Origin: Gemmatimonadota bacterium
Lineage (GTDB): Bacteria > Gemmatimonadota > Gemmatimonadetes > Gemmatimonadales > GWC2-71-9
DNA: 64,000 nt
Assembly (NCBI GenBank): GCA_016713785.1
Contig: JADJOM010000003.1
Span: 887,501-951,500 of the forward strand
Direction of reading: 5' to 3'
Below are positions 1 through 8,442 of the stretch, in pieces. The notes beneath the pieces were generated by a model. It saw nothing but the letters and a program-made list of their open reading frames with translations, ran no database searches and was not told the origin of the DNA. The translations under genes and the position numbers were made by a program. Position 1 is the first letter of the stretch, and each line of letters begins with the position of its first letter.

Positions 1-1595
1 GCGTCCACCTGCTCCACGTGGACCCGGGCCACGCGACCAACCGCACGGTGGTCACCCTGGCCGGGCCCCCGGCCGCGGTGGTCGAGGCGGCGTTCCAGGG
101 GATCGCCGCCGCGCGGGACCTGATCGACATGTCCCGGCACAGCGGTACCCATCCCCGGATGGGGGCCACCGACGTGTGCCCCCTCGTGCCGATCCGCGGC
201 ATCACACTGGAGGAGGCCGCCGAGTGGTCGCGCCGGCTGGCCGAACGGGTGGGACGGGAGCTGGGGATCCCGGTGTACCTGTATGAAGCGGCCCAGTCCG
301 ACCCGGCCCGCCGCAATCTCGCCGTGATCCGCGCCGGGGAGTACGAGGGACTGGCCGAGAAGATGACCCGGCCTGAATGGCGCCCGGACTTCGGGCCCAC
401 GGCGTTTCACCCGAGGGCCGGCGCCACGGTCATCGGCGCACGCGGCTTCCTCGTGGCCTACAACGTCAACCTCAACACCACCTCAACCCGCCGGGCGAAT
501 GCGGTCGCGTTCGATGTCCGGGAGGCCGGCCGCCCGCAGCGCTCGGGCGACCCGCTGACTGGCCCGGTGGTCATGGATGCCCAGGGGCAGCCGCTGATGG
601 TCCCCGGCAGCCTCAAGGCCGTGAAGGCCATCGGCTGGTACATCCCAGAGTACGGCGTGGCGCAGGTGTCCATGAACCTGACGGACATCGGCGTGACGCC
701 GGTCCATGTGGCGTTCGACGAGGTCTGCCGGCGCGCCGAGGCGCGGGGCCTGCGGGTCACCGGGTCCGAACTCGTCGGCCTGGTGCCGCTCGCCGCCATG
801 CTGGAAGCCGGGCGGCACTACCTGCGCCGGCAGCAGCGTTCCCTCGGGGTATCTGAACCCGAGCTGATCCGGCTCGCGGTCCGCTCGCTCGGCCTGGAGG
901 AGCTGGCGCCGTTCAAGCCCGAGGAACGGATCATCGAATACCGCCTGCGGGAGGCCGAGCTGCGGCCGCTGGCGCGGCTCACGATCCAGGGCTTCGCCGA
1001 CGAGACGGCCAGCGAGAGCGCCGCCCCCGGCGGGGGCTCCGTGGCGGCCCTGCTGGGCGCCCTGGGCGCGGCACTCGGCACCATGGTCGCCAACCTTTCG
1101 GCCCACAAGCGGGGCTGGGATGCGCGCTGGGAGGGGTTTTCCACCTGGGCCGAGGCGGGCCAGCAGCTCAAGGACGAGCTGCTGCGTCTGGTGGATGACG
1201 ACACCGCGGCGTTCAACCGCGTCATGGAAGCGCTCGCGCTGCCCAAGGGGACGGCGGAAGAGAAGCGGGCCCGGAAGGCGGCCCTGGCGGACGCCAACCG
1301 GGGTGCCATCGAGGTGCCCCTGCAGGTGATGCGGGTCTCAGCGCGCGCATTTCCGCTGCTCCGCGCGATGGCGGCCGAGGGAAATCCGGCGTCGGCGTCC
1401 GATGCGGGGGTCGGAGCGCTCGCCATCCGGGCGGCGATCCGCGGCGCCGGACTCAACGTGCGGATCAACCTCCCCGGCCTGGGGGACCCTGCCCTGGCGG
1501 CGACCCTCCGCCAGGAGGCCGATGCGCTCGTGGCGGCGGCGGAAACGGAGGAGCAGGTGGTCCTGGCGCTGGTGGAGGCTCAGCTCAAGGGGTAG
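1..1595 (+). CDS. ftcD: Formimidoyltransferase-cyclodeaminase, 5'-truncated by window edge
   Basis: Bifunctional enzyme of histidine breakdown. It moves the formimino group of formiminoglutamate to tetrahydrofolate, then deaminates the product to methenyl-THF. The reading frame is open to base 3, and the residues before the first Met (VHLLHV followed by DPGHATNRTVVTLAG) match the interior of the transferase N-terminal domain, so the true start lies upstream. Visible order: transferase N-domain, transferase C-domain (YNVNLNTT, then YGVAQVSMNLTD), and from about residue 335 a cyclodeaminase domain (ASESAAPGGGSVAALLGALG). Eukaryotic FTCD and some bacterial proteins share this fusion. The stop at 1593-1595 overlaps the 3' end of the convergent hutI by 11 bp. 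The family call is secure; promoter and start are outside the window. Confidence 0.93.
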   Translation, partial: VHLLHVDPGHATNRTVVTLAGPPAAVVEAAFQGIAAARDLIDMSRHSGTHPRMGATDVCPLVPIRGITLEEAAEWSRRLAERVGRELGIPVYLYEAAQSDPARRNLAVIRAGEYEGLAEKMTRPEWRPDFGPTAFHPRAGATVIGARGFLVAYNVNLNTTSTRRANAVAFDVREAGRPQRSGDPLTGPVVMDAQGQPLMVPGSLKAVKAIGWYIPEYGVAQVSMNLTDIGVTPVHVAFDEVCRRAEARGLRVTGSELVGLVPLAAMLEAGRHYLRRQQRSLGVSEPELIRLAVRSLGLEELAPFKPEERIIEYRLREAELRPLARLTIQGFADETASESAAPGGGSVAALLGALGAALGTMVANLSAHKRGWDARWEGFSTWAEAGQQLKDELLRLVDDDTAAFNRVMEALALPKGTAEEKRARKAALADANRGAIEVPLQVMRVSARAFPLLRAMAAEGNPASASDAGVGALAIRAAIRGAGLNVRINLPGLGDPALAATLRQEADALVAAAETEEQVVLALVEAQLKG

Positions 1596-2811
1596 CCCGC
1601 CAGATCGCCTCCCCGCGCGCCACCGTGAGGGTGCAGGCGTTGTCCCGGAGGTGATAGAGCCAGTGCTCGACGCTTTCGGCGTCGAGCACCGCGAAGTCGG
1701 CCGACTTGCCTGCCTCCAGGGTCCCGATCCGGTCCTCGAGTCCCACCGCCCGCGCCGCCACGGTCGTGGCGCCATGCAGCACCTCGGCGGGAGTCATCCG
1801 CTGGAGGGTGCAGGCCAGGGTCATGGCCATCGGAAGATGGTAGGACGGGGCGGAGCCGGGGTTGAAGTCGGTGGCCACCGCCACCGGCACGCCGGCATCG
1901 AGGAGGCGCCGGGCTGGCAGGGGCACCACGCCGAGGTAGAGCGAGGCGAACGGCAGGCTCACGGCCACCACCCCTGCCGCGCGCATCCGGTGGATGCCCG
2001 TCTCGGAGATGCACTCGAGGTGATCGGCCGAGCAGGCGCCGACGTCGGCCGCGAGCTCGGCCCCACCGCCCGCGGACAGCTGATCGGCATGGAGCTTGGG
2101 CTGCAGGCCTGCGCTCCGGCCCGCCTCGAGGATGCGGCGCGCCTCTGGCAGCCCGAAGGCGCGCTCCTCCACGAAGACATCGCAGAATCGCGCCAGCCCG
2201 CGCCGTGCCGCCTCGGGGATGATCCGGTCGATGACCAGGCGCACGTATCCCTCGCGATCCTCCCGGAACTCCGGGGGGACCAGGTGCGCGGCGAGAAGGG
2301 TGGGGACGATGTGCTGGCGGGTGTCCGCAGCGATGGCCTGGTAGAGCTCCAGCAGGCGCAGCTCGTGCTCGAGCGACAGGCCGTAGCCGCTCTTGGCCTC
2401 GATGGTGGTCACCCCCAGGCGGGCCATCGCGGCGAGGTGGTGGCGGCAGCGGGCCAGGAGGGCCGCGGTGGTGGCGGCGCGGGTCTTCGCGACCGTGGAC
2501 AGGATTCCGCCCCCGGCCGCGGCGATCTCCAGATAGCTCTTCCCGAGGATCCGCGCCTCGAACTCGTCCGCCCGCCATCCGCCGAAGGCCAGGTGGGTGT
2601 GACAGTCCACCAGCCCGGGAATGACCACGCCACCGCCGGCCGACCAGCGCGGCGCGTCCCGCCACTCGGTGGGGAGGTCGCCGGCCGGACCGACCCACCG
2701 CAGCGTCTCCCCCTCCCATGCGACCGCGGCGTCGGGGATGCACTCGAGCCGCCCCGGGCCCTCGGGGTGCCTGCCGGTGACCAGGCTGCGGATCTCGTGG
2801 AGGACTGGCAC
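1585..2811 (-). CDS. hutI: Imidazolonepropionase
   Basis: Hydrolyses 4-imidazolone-5-propionate to formiminoglutamate, the third step of histidine degradation, in the cytoplasm. The 408-aa length is normal. Amidohydrolase metal-site motifs are visible: IPGLVDCHTHLAFGG near residue 65, TTIEAKSGYGL, the KLHADQLSAGGG segment and VAVATDFNPGS. The start is GTG at 2809-2811, 7 bp after the hutU stop, so the two are surely co-transcribed. Its product is the substrate of FtcD, whose gene converges on it with an 11-bp overlap. Confidence 0.95.
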   Translation of the reverse strand: MPVLHEIRSLVTGRHPEGPGRLECIPDAAVAWEGETLRWVGPAGDLPTEWRDAPRWSAGGGVVIPGLVDCHTHLAFGGWRADEFEARILGKSYLEIAAAGGGILSTVAKTRAATTAALLARCRHHLAAMARLGVTTIEAKSGYGLSLEHELRLLELYQAIAADTRQHIVPTLLAAHLVPPEFREDREGYVRLVIDRIIPEAARRGLARFCDVFVEERAFGLPEARRILEAGRSAGLQPKLHADQLSAGGGAELAADVGACSADHLECISETGIHRMRAAGVVAVSLPFASLYLGVVPLPARRLLDAGVPVAVATDFNPGSAPSYHLPMAMTLACTLQRMTPAEVLHGATTVAARAVGLEDRIGTLEAGKSADFAVLDAESVEHWLYHLRDNACTLTVARGEAIWRATP

Positions 2812-2818
2812 GCCGGGC

Positions 2819-4489
2819 TCAGGTCTCGAGCATCGGGAGATCCACCCCGCGGGCGCGGGCGACCTCGATCGCTTCGTCGTAGCCCGCGTCGGCGTGCCGC
2901 ATGACCCCGGTGCCCGGGTCCGCGGTGAGCACGCGCTGCAGGCGCCGGTCGCCCATGTCCGTCCCGTCGGCCACGGCGACCATGCCGCTGTGGATCGAGT
3001 ATCCGATCCCCACCCCGCCGCCGTGATGCAGCGACACCCAGCTCGCTCCGCAGGCGGTGTTGAGCAGCGCGTTCAGGAGTGGCCAGTCGGCAATGGCGTC
3101 GGAGCCGTCCTTCATGGCCTCGGTCTCGCGGTTGGGTGAGGCGACCGACCCGGTGTCGAGGTGGTCGCGCCCGATCACGATCGGCGCCCGGACCTTCCCC
3201 TTCTTCACGAGCCAGTTGAAGCGCAGGCCCATCTCGGCGCGTTCCCCGTACTCCAGCCAGCAGATCCGGGCGGGGAGGCCCTGGAAGTGCACCTTCTCGC
3301 GCGCGGTGTGAATCCAGCGCGCGAGGGCCTCGTTCCCGGGGAAGGTCTCGAGCACCGCGTCGTCGGTCACCGCGATGTCGGCCGGGTCACCGGACAGCGC
3401 GGCCCAGCGGAAGGGCCCTGCCCCGCGGCAGAAGAGCGGCCGGATGAACTCCGGCACGAACCCGGGGATGGTGAAGGCGTCGGCTCGGCCGCGGTGGTCG
3501 GCCACCTGGCCACGGAGGTTGTTGCCATAGTCGAAGGTGATGGCGCCGCGGGCCTTGAGCGCCAGCATGGCGCCCACGTGGATGACCATGGAGTCGAGCA
3601 CGCGGTCCTGGTATCCGGCGGGATCGCGGGCCCGCAGCAGGGCGGCCTCGGCCAGGGTGCAGCCGACGGGGATGTACCCCACCTGGAGGTCGTGGGCGGA
3701 GGTCTGGTCGGTGAGTACGTCGGGGACGATCCCCCGGCGCACCAGGTCCGGCAGCACCTCGGCGATGTTACCCACCAGCCCGACGGAGAGCGGCTGACGG
3801 CTGGCGCGGGCCGCCTCGACCAGGCGCAGGGCCTCGTCCAGGGTGGTGGCCAGGCGGTCACAGTACCCGGTCTCGACGCGGCGGCGAATGCGTTCCGCGT
3901 CGACGTCCACGCCGAGGAAGGCGGCGCCGTTCATGGTGGCGGCGAGCGGCTGGGCCCCGCCCATGCCGCCGAGCCCGCCGGTGACCACCAGCCGGCCGGC
4001 CAGGGTGCCGCCGAAGTGCTGCCGGGCACACTCCGCGAAGGTCTCGTAGGTGCCCTGCAGGATGCCCTGCGTCCCGATGTAGATCCACGACCCCGCGGTC
4101 ATCTGCCCGTACATGGTGAGGCCGAGGGCCTCGAGCCGGCGGAACTCATCCCAGGTGGCCCAGCGGGGGACCAGGTGGGCGTTGGCGATCAGCACGCGCG
4201 GGGCTTCCTCGTGGGTGCGGAACACCCCGACCGGCTTGCCGCTCTGGACCAGCAGCGTCTCGTCGTTCTCCAGGCGCCGCAGGGTGGCCACGATGCGGTC
4301 GAAGCAGGCCCAGTTCCGGGCGGCCTTGCCGGTGCCGCCGTAGACCACGAGATCCTCGGGCCGTTCTGCCACCGCCGGATCGAGGTTGTTGTGCAGCATC
4401 CGGAGCGCCGCCTCCTGGTGCCACCCCTTGCAGCTGAGGGTGGAACCGGTGGGGGCATGCAGGACGCGGGCGGGAGCGCTGGTGGTCAT
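2819..4489 (-). CDS. hutU: Urocanate hydratase
   Basis: Urocanase, the NAD+-dependent second step of histidine degradation, converting urocanate to imidazolonepropionate. The 556-aa length is typical. Family signatures include VYGGTGKAARNW near the N-terminus, DQTSAHDLQVGYIPVGCT, DYGNNLRGQ, and near the C-terminus WVSLHHGGGVGIGYSIHSG. The ATG at 4487-4489 follows the sensor-kinase stop by 36 bp on the same strand. The histidine ammonia-lyase gene (hutH), needed to make urocanate, is not in the window; it may lie upstream of ftcD or elsewhere. Confidence 0.96.
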   Translation of the reverse strand: MTTSAPARVLHAPTGSTLSCKGWHQEAALRMLHNNLDPAVAERPEDLVVYGGTGKAARNWACFDRIVATLRRLENDETLLVQSGKPVGVFRTHEEAPRVLIANAHLVPRWATWDEFRRLEALGLTMYGQMTAGSWIYIGTQGILQGTYETFAECARQHFGGTLAGRLVVTGGLGGMGGAQPLAATMNGAAFLGVDVDAERIRRRVETGYCDRLATTLDEALRLVEAARASRQPLSVGLVGNIAEVLPDLVRRGIVPDVLTDQTSAHDLQVGYIPVGCTLAEAALLRARDPAGYQDRVLDSMVIHVGAMLALKARGAITFDYGNNLRGQVADHRGRADAFTIPGFVPEFIRPLFCRGAGPFRWAALSGDPADIAVTDDAVLETFPGNEALARWIHTAREKVHFQGLPARICWLEYGERAEMGLRFNWLVKKGKVRAPIVIGRDHLDTGSVASPNRETEAMKDGSDAIADWPLLNALLNTACGASWVSLHHGGGVGIGYSIHSGMVAVADGTDMGDRRLQRVLTADPGTGVMRHADAGYDEAIEVARARGVDLPMLET

Positions 4490-4525
4490 GGGTCGGGATC
4501 GCGGGACGGGGATGGCCGGTGCCGG

Positions 4526-7189
4526 TCAGTCGGCGCCGGCGGGCAAGGCGGTCAGCGTGGCCTGAACGATGCCGCGAAGCTGCGCTGGAGTGAAGGGCTT
4601 GCGCAGGAAGGGGCGGGCACGCGCGTCGCCCTCCCCAAGCCGGTCGAGGTCGGCGGAGTAGCCCGAGGTGAAGACGATGGGCAGCTGAGGGCGGCTGGCG
4701 CTGAGACGATCCGCGAGCTGCAGGCCGCCGAGGCGGGGCATCACCAGGTCGGTCACGACGAGCTGGACCTCGGGGTCGCCCCGGCTGAGGAGGGACCAGG
4801 CCTCCTCGCCGTCGGCGGCCTCGATCACCTGGTACCCGGCGCTGCGGAGGATGCGCACCCCGATGGTGCGGACGGCAGGCTCGTCCTCGACGAGCAGGAT
4901 CGTCTCATGCCCCGCCGCGGTGCGGGCCGCCGGAGCCGGCCCCGGCGCGGGCAGGGGGATGCCGGTGTCGAGGGGCAGGCAGATGGTGAACGCGGCGCCC
5001 TGCCCCGGGCTGCTGGCGCACCAGATGCAGCCGCGGTGCTGGTGGACGATGCCGTGGCAGGTGGCGAGGCCAAGCCCCGTGCCGTGGCCCGGCGCCTTGG
5101 TGGTGAAGAACGGCTCGAAGAGATGGGGTCGGATGCTCTCCGGCACGCCGACCCCGGTATCGCGCACGGTGAGCGTCACGTATTCCCCCGCCCCGACCCG
5201 CTCCCCCTCGAAGAGCGCGGGGGCCCGCAGGGTGAGGCGGGCCGTCTCGACCACGACCCGGCCCCCCTCGGGCATGGCGTCGCGGGCATTCACCACGAGG
5301 TTCACCAGCACCTGTTCCAGCTGGCCCCGCTCGGCGAGGACCGGGGCCGGCTGCGCGCCCAGGACGGTGACGAACTCGATGTTCTCGCCGATCAGGCGAC
5401 GGAGCATCTGGGCCAGGCTGGCCGTGAGTTCGTTCAGGTCGAACACGGTGGGTTGCACCACCTGCTGCCGCGCGAAGGCCAGGAGCCGGTGGGTCAGCCC
5501 CGCGGCGCGATCGGCGGCGGCCTGAATATCCTCGAGCTCCGCCAGGGCGGCATGCCCGGGAGGGAGTGCGTCCCGCGCCGCCGCCACGCCGCCGAAGATG
5601 GCGGTGAGCAGGTTGTTGAAATCGTGCGCCACGCCGCCCGCGAGCCGCCCGATGCTCTCCACCCGCTGGCTCTGCGCCACGTGGCGCTCCAGGCGGCGCT
5701 GCTCGGTCATGTCCTGGACGAACGCCGCCACCCCGACGACCTCGCCGGAGGCGTTGAGCAGGCTGGCACTGAACCATTCGCAATCGAGCGGCTGCCCGTC
5801 CCGCCGCAGGTTCACGCTGGAGGACCGCCAGCCGTCGGGGCGCCGGTTGGCCAGGACCTCCTGCCAGTCTGCCGCGAGCGCGGCCTGGCGCTCCTCCGGG
5901 ACGAGGAAGGCGGCATGCCGGCCGATCGCCTCCTCGCGCCCCCAGCCGAAGATCCGCTCCGCCGCCGGGTTCCACTGCCGCACCCGGCCTTCGGCATCGA
6001 ACTCGATGACGCCGAGCGGGGTGCGGGCCACGTGCAGCGAGAGCAGGGCTTCCGAGCGCCGGTGCGCCTCGTCGGCGCGCTGTGCGGCGGTGATGTCCCT
6101 GGAGACCACCACGACCTGCCCCGGGCGCCCATCGGCATCCAGCAGCACCCGCCCACTGGCCTCGATCAGCAGCCAATGTCCCGCCTTGTGCCGGAACCGG
6201 AGCGAGGTCTGGCGCGCGGTCGCCGGATCGGCCAGCCCGGCGGCGAACTCTTCCGCCACCCGGGGCGCATCATCCGGGTGGATGTAGTCGAAGGCGCTGC
6301 GGCCGATGCACTCCTCGGCGGTGTACCCGAAGTTGCGGGCGATGCTCGGGCTCTCGTAGGCGATGGTGGCGTCGAGGGTGAGCACGCTGATCACATCCGA
6401 CGTGTTCTCGATCAGCGCGCGGAAATACCGCTCCTTGCGGGCGAGCTCCTGCGCGGCGGCCTCCGCCTCCCGGCCCGCGGCGACCACGCGGGCCCGCTCC
6501 TCCTCGAGCAGCCAGCCGACCATGGCCAGGCCGACGACGACGAGCACCACGACTTCCGCAAACCCCACCACCCCGATGGTCGGCACGCTCGGCCAGCCGC
6601 CCGCCAGGGCCAGGGCGTGGTAGAAGTAGACGGCCTCTACCGCGCCCCCGAGCAAGAGGGCCCCGGCGAGGAGGCGCCCCCCGAGGCCGGGGCGGTCGCG
6701 ATGGCGGCGGAAGAGGTACAGCGCGAAGCCGGCTTGCACCGCGCAGGCCAGGAGGGCATGCAGTCCGACTCGCATGGCGTACCGGGGCCAGACGGCGGCG
6801 GGATCCGCGCTGAAGGCGCCGGTGGTGACCACCGCCAGCCCCAGCGCGACCGCCGCCATTCCGAGGCGGACCCGCCGGGTGACAGGCCGCTGCTCGCCGC
6901 TCTCCCAGAGACCGAAGGCGAGCAGGCCGAGATGCAGGCTGCCGAGCACCTGCGCGATGTACGTCAGCCCCAGCCGCACGGGGGCGGAGGTGGGCAGGGC
7001 AAATGCCTGGGCCACCGTCAGCGTGCCCAGCGTGAGGTACCCGGCGAGCGCCAGCCAGCCGAGCGCCCACCAGCGGAGGTACGGTCGCCGATAGCTGCGC
7101 TCGAAGGCCAGCAGGAGGACGCCGAAGACCAGCGCCAATCCGGCCTGGGTGCCGGCGGCCGCGACGAGGATCAGCCGGTCGGCGGGCAC
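4526..7189 (-). CDS. Membrane PAS hybrid sensor histidine kinase with C-terminal receiver
   Basis: 887-aa hybrid two-component sensor. Residues 1-228 hold about seven hydrophobic segments. PAS domains follow at roughly 250-370 and 378-500. The HisKA H-box contains GGVAHDFNNLL with phospho-acceptor His522, then an HATPase domain with an N-box (LVNLVVNARDAMPEGG), DTGVGVPE, an F-box and GTGLGLA. A receiver domain starts near 762 with LLVEDEPAVR and phospho-acceptor Asp814 (VTDLVMP). No DNA-binding output domain is present, so the signal must pass to another partner. The start is GTG at 7187-7189, 5 bp after the aminotransferase stop. The signal sensed cannot be read from sequence. Confidence 0.9.
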   Translation of the reverse strand: MPADRLILVAAAGTQAGLALVFGVLLLAFERSYRRPYLRWWALGWLALAGYLTLGTLTVAQAFALPTSAPVRLGLTYIAQVLGSLHLGLLAFGLWESGEQRPVTRRVRLGMAAVALGLAVVTTGAFSADPAAVWPRYAMRVGLHALLACAVQAGFALYLFRRHRDRPGLGGRLLAGALLLGGAVEAVYFYHALALAGGWPSVPTIGVVGFAEVVVLVVVGLAMVGWLLEEERARVVAAGREAEAAAQELARKERYFRALIENTSDVISVLTLDATIAYESPSIARNFGYTAEECIGRSAFDYIHPDDAPRVAEEFAAGLADPATARQTSLRFRHKAGHWLLIEASGRVLLDADGRPGQVVVVSRDITAAQRADEAHRRSEALLSLHVARTPLGVIEFDAEGRVRQWNPAAERIFGWGREEAIGRHAAFLVPEERQAALAADWQEVLANRRPDGWRSSSVNLRRDGQPLDCEWFSASLLNASGEVVGVAAFVQDMTEQRRLERHVAQSQRVESIGRLAGGVAHDFNNLLTAIFGGVAAARDALPPGHAALAELEDIQAAADRAAGLTHRLLAFARQQVVQPTVFDLNELTASLAQMLRRLIGENIEFVTVLGAQPAPVLAERGQLEQVLVNLVVNARDAMPEGGRVVVETARLTLRAPALFEGERVGAGEYVTLTVRDTGVGVPESIRPHLFEPFFTTKAPGHGTGLGLATCHGIVHQHRGCIWCASSPGQGAAFTICLPLDTGIPLPAPGPAPAARTAAGHETILLVEDEPAVRTIGVRILRSAGYQVIEAADGEEAWSLLSRGDPEVQLVVTDLVMPRLGGLQLADRLSASRPQLPIVFTSGYSADLDRLGEGDARARPFLRKPFTPAQLRGIVQATLTALPAGAD

Positions 7190-7194
7190 CGTGC

Positions 7195-8442
7195 CTAGCC
7201 CTTGCGCCCGCGGGTCAGCTCACCGACGCCATCAATCAGTCGATCGACTTCCTCCGCCGTGTTGTAGCACGCGCAGCCTGCGCGGACCAGGCCGGAGTCA
7301 GAGAGCCCCAGCCGCTCCACGACCGTCGTGGCGTAGAAATCTCCGTGAGACACGAACACCCCCCGCGCCGCGAGGTGCCGCGCCACCGCCTCCGGGGCGG
7401 TGTCCCGCACGGTGAAGGCGATCGTCGAGGTGCGGGGCCGGCTCGGGGGCGGGCCGTAGCAGCGCACGCCGGGGAGGTCCTGCAGGCCGGTCCAGAGGCG
7501 CTCCACCAGGGCCTGCCCCGCCCCGTGCAGCCGGTGCGCCGCGTCCGTGAGGCGGGCCGGCCGGGTGGCGCCGGCGCCAAGCGAGGCGATGAACTCGACG
7601 GCCGCCAGGGCCCCCACGATTCCCTCGTGGTTCTGGGTGCCGGTCTCCAGCCGCTCGGGCGGCGTGTCCGGCGCCGGCCGCAGCTTTGGCACGTCGAGCC
7701 GGGCCACGATTCCGCTCCGAGCGGCGAGGATCCCGAGGTGCGGTCCATAGAACTTGTAGGACGAGCAGGCGAGGAAGTCGCAGCCGATCGCCGCGACGTC
7801 GACCCGGCCATGCGCCGCGAGGTGCACCGCGTCCACGAAGCAGAGGGCCCCGACGCGGTGGGCCATCCGTGAGGCGGCGGCGACGTCGGTGATCGTGCCG
7901 AGCGCGTTGGAGCCGGCACCGATCGCCAGCAGGCGCACGGCGGGGGTGAGGAGCCTCTCCAGCGCCTCGAGGTCGAGCTCGCCGGTGGCGGGAACCAGGG
8001 GGACCACCTTGAGGGAGATCCCCCGCTCGCGGGCCACCGCCTGCCAGGGCGCCACGTTGGCGTGGTGGTCGAGCTCGGTGACCACCACCTCGTCACCCGG
8101 CCCCCAGCCGCGACCCAGAGCGCGGGCCAGGTGGAAGGTGAGCGTGGTCATGTTGGCGCCGAAGGCGACCTCGTCGGGGGCGGCCCCGAGGTAGTCGGCC
8201 AGCGCCTGCCGCGCGGCCAGCAGGAGGGCGTCGGTCTCCTCGCTGGTGGGATACGCCCAGTGCGTGTTGGCGTTGTGATGCAGCAGGTAGTCCTGGATCG
8301 CCGCCGCCACCTCGAGGGGAACCTGGGTGCCGCCGGGGCCATCGAAGTACGCGACCGGGTGCCCGCCATGCATGCGCCGCAGCGCCGGGAACCGGGCCCG
8401 GAGGGCATCGAGGTCGAGGTGCGCAGGCGCGGTGGCGGTCAT
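7195..8442 (-). CDS. Cysteine desulfurase-like class V aminotransferase
   Basis: 415-aa PLP enzyme of fold type I, closest in style to the VC1184 type of cysteine desulfurase-like proteins. Motifs: AYFDGPGGTQVP near the N-terminus, TELDHHANVAPW (the His stacking on PLP), FVDAVH (the Asp binding the pyridine N) and SSYKFYGPHLG, with Lys230 as the probable Schiff-base lysine. A C-terminal VRAGCACYN segment supplies possible catalytic cysteines. Its substrate is uncertain: no sufE, sufBCD or iscU neighbour is visible, so a dedicated Fe-S role is not supported by context. The ATG overlaps the upstream gene's TGA by 1 bp, implying translational coupling. Confidence 0.85.
   Translation of the reverse strand: MTATAPAHLDLDALRARFPALRRMHGGHPVAYFDGPGGTQVPLEVAAAIQDYLLHHNANTHWAYPTSEETDALLLAARQALADYLGAAPDEVAFGANMTTLTFHLARALGRGWGPGDEVVVTELDHHANVAPWQAVARERGISLKVVPLVPATGELDLEALERLLTPAVRLLAIGAGSNALGTITDVAAASRMAHRVGALCFVDAVHLAAHGRVDVAAIGCDFLACSSYKFYGPHLGILAARSGIVARLDVPKLRPAPDTPPERLETGTQNHEGIVGALAAVEFIASLGAGATRPARLTDAAHRLHGAGQALVERLWTGLQDLPGVRCYGPPPSRPRTSTIAFTVRDTAPEAVARHLAARGVFVSHGDFYATTVVERLGLSDSGLVRAGCACYNTAEEVDRLIDGVGELTRGRKG

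Noticed and set aside
3161..7198. Open frame of 1345 codons on the plus strand opposite hutU and the sensor kinase
   Set aside because: Composition is Gly/Arg/His/Pro-rich with no domain; the opposite strand encodes two complete, well-conserved proteins. High GC makes long antisense frames common.
7195..8442. Assigning the class V aminotransferase as SufS/IscS for Fe-S assembly
   Set aside because: No scaffold or sulfur-carrier gene nearby and sequence style fits the desulfurase-like VC1184 group; substrate left open.
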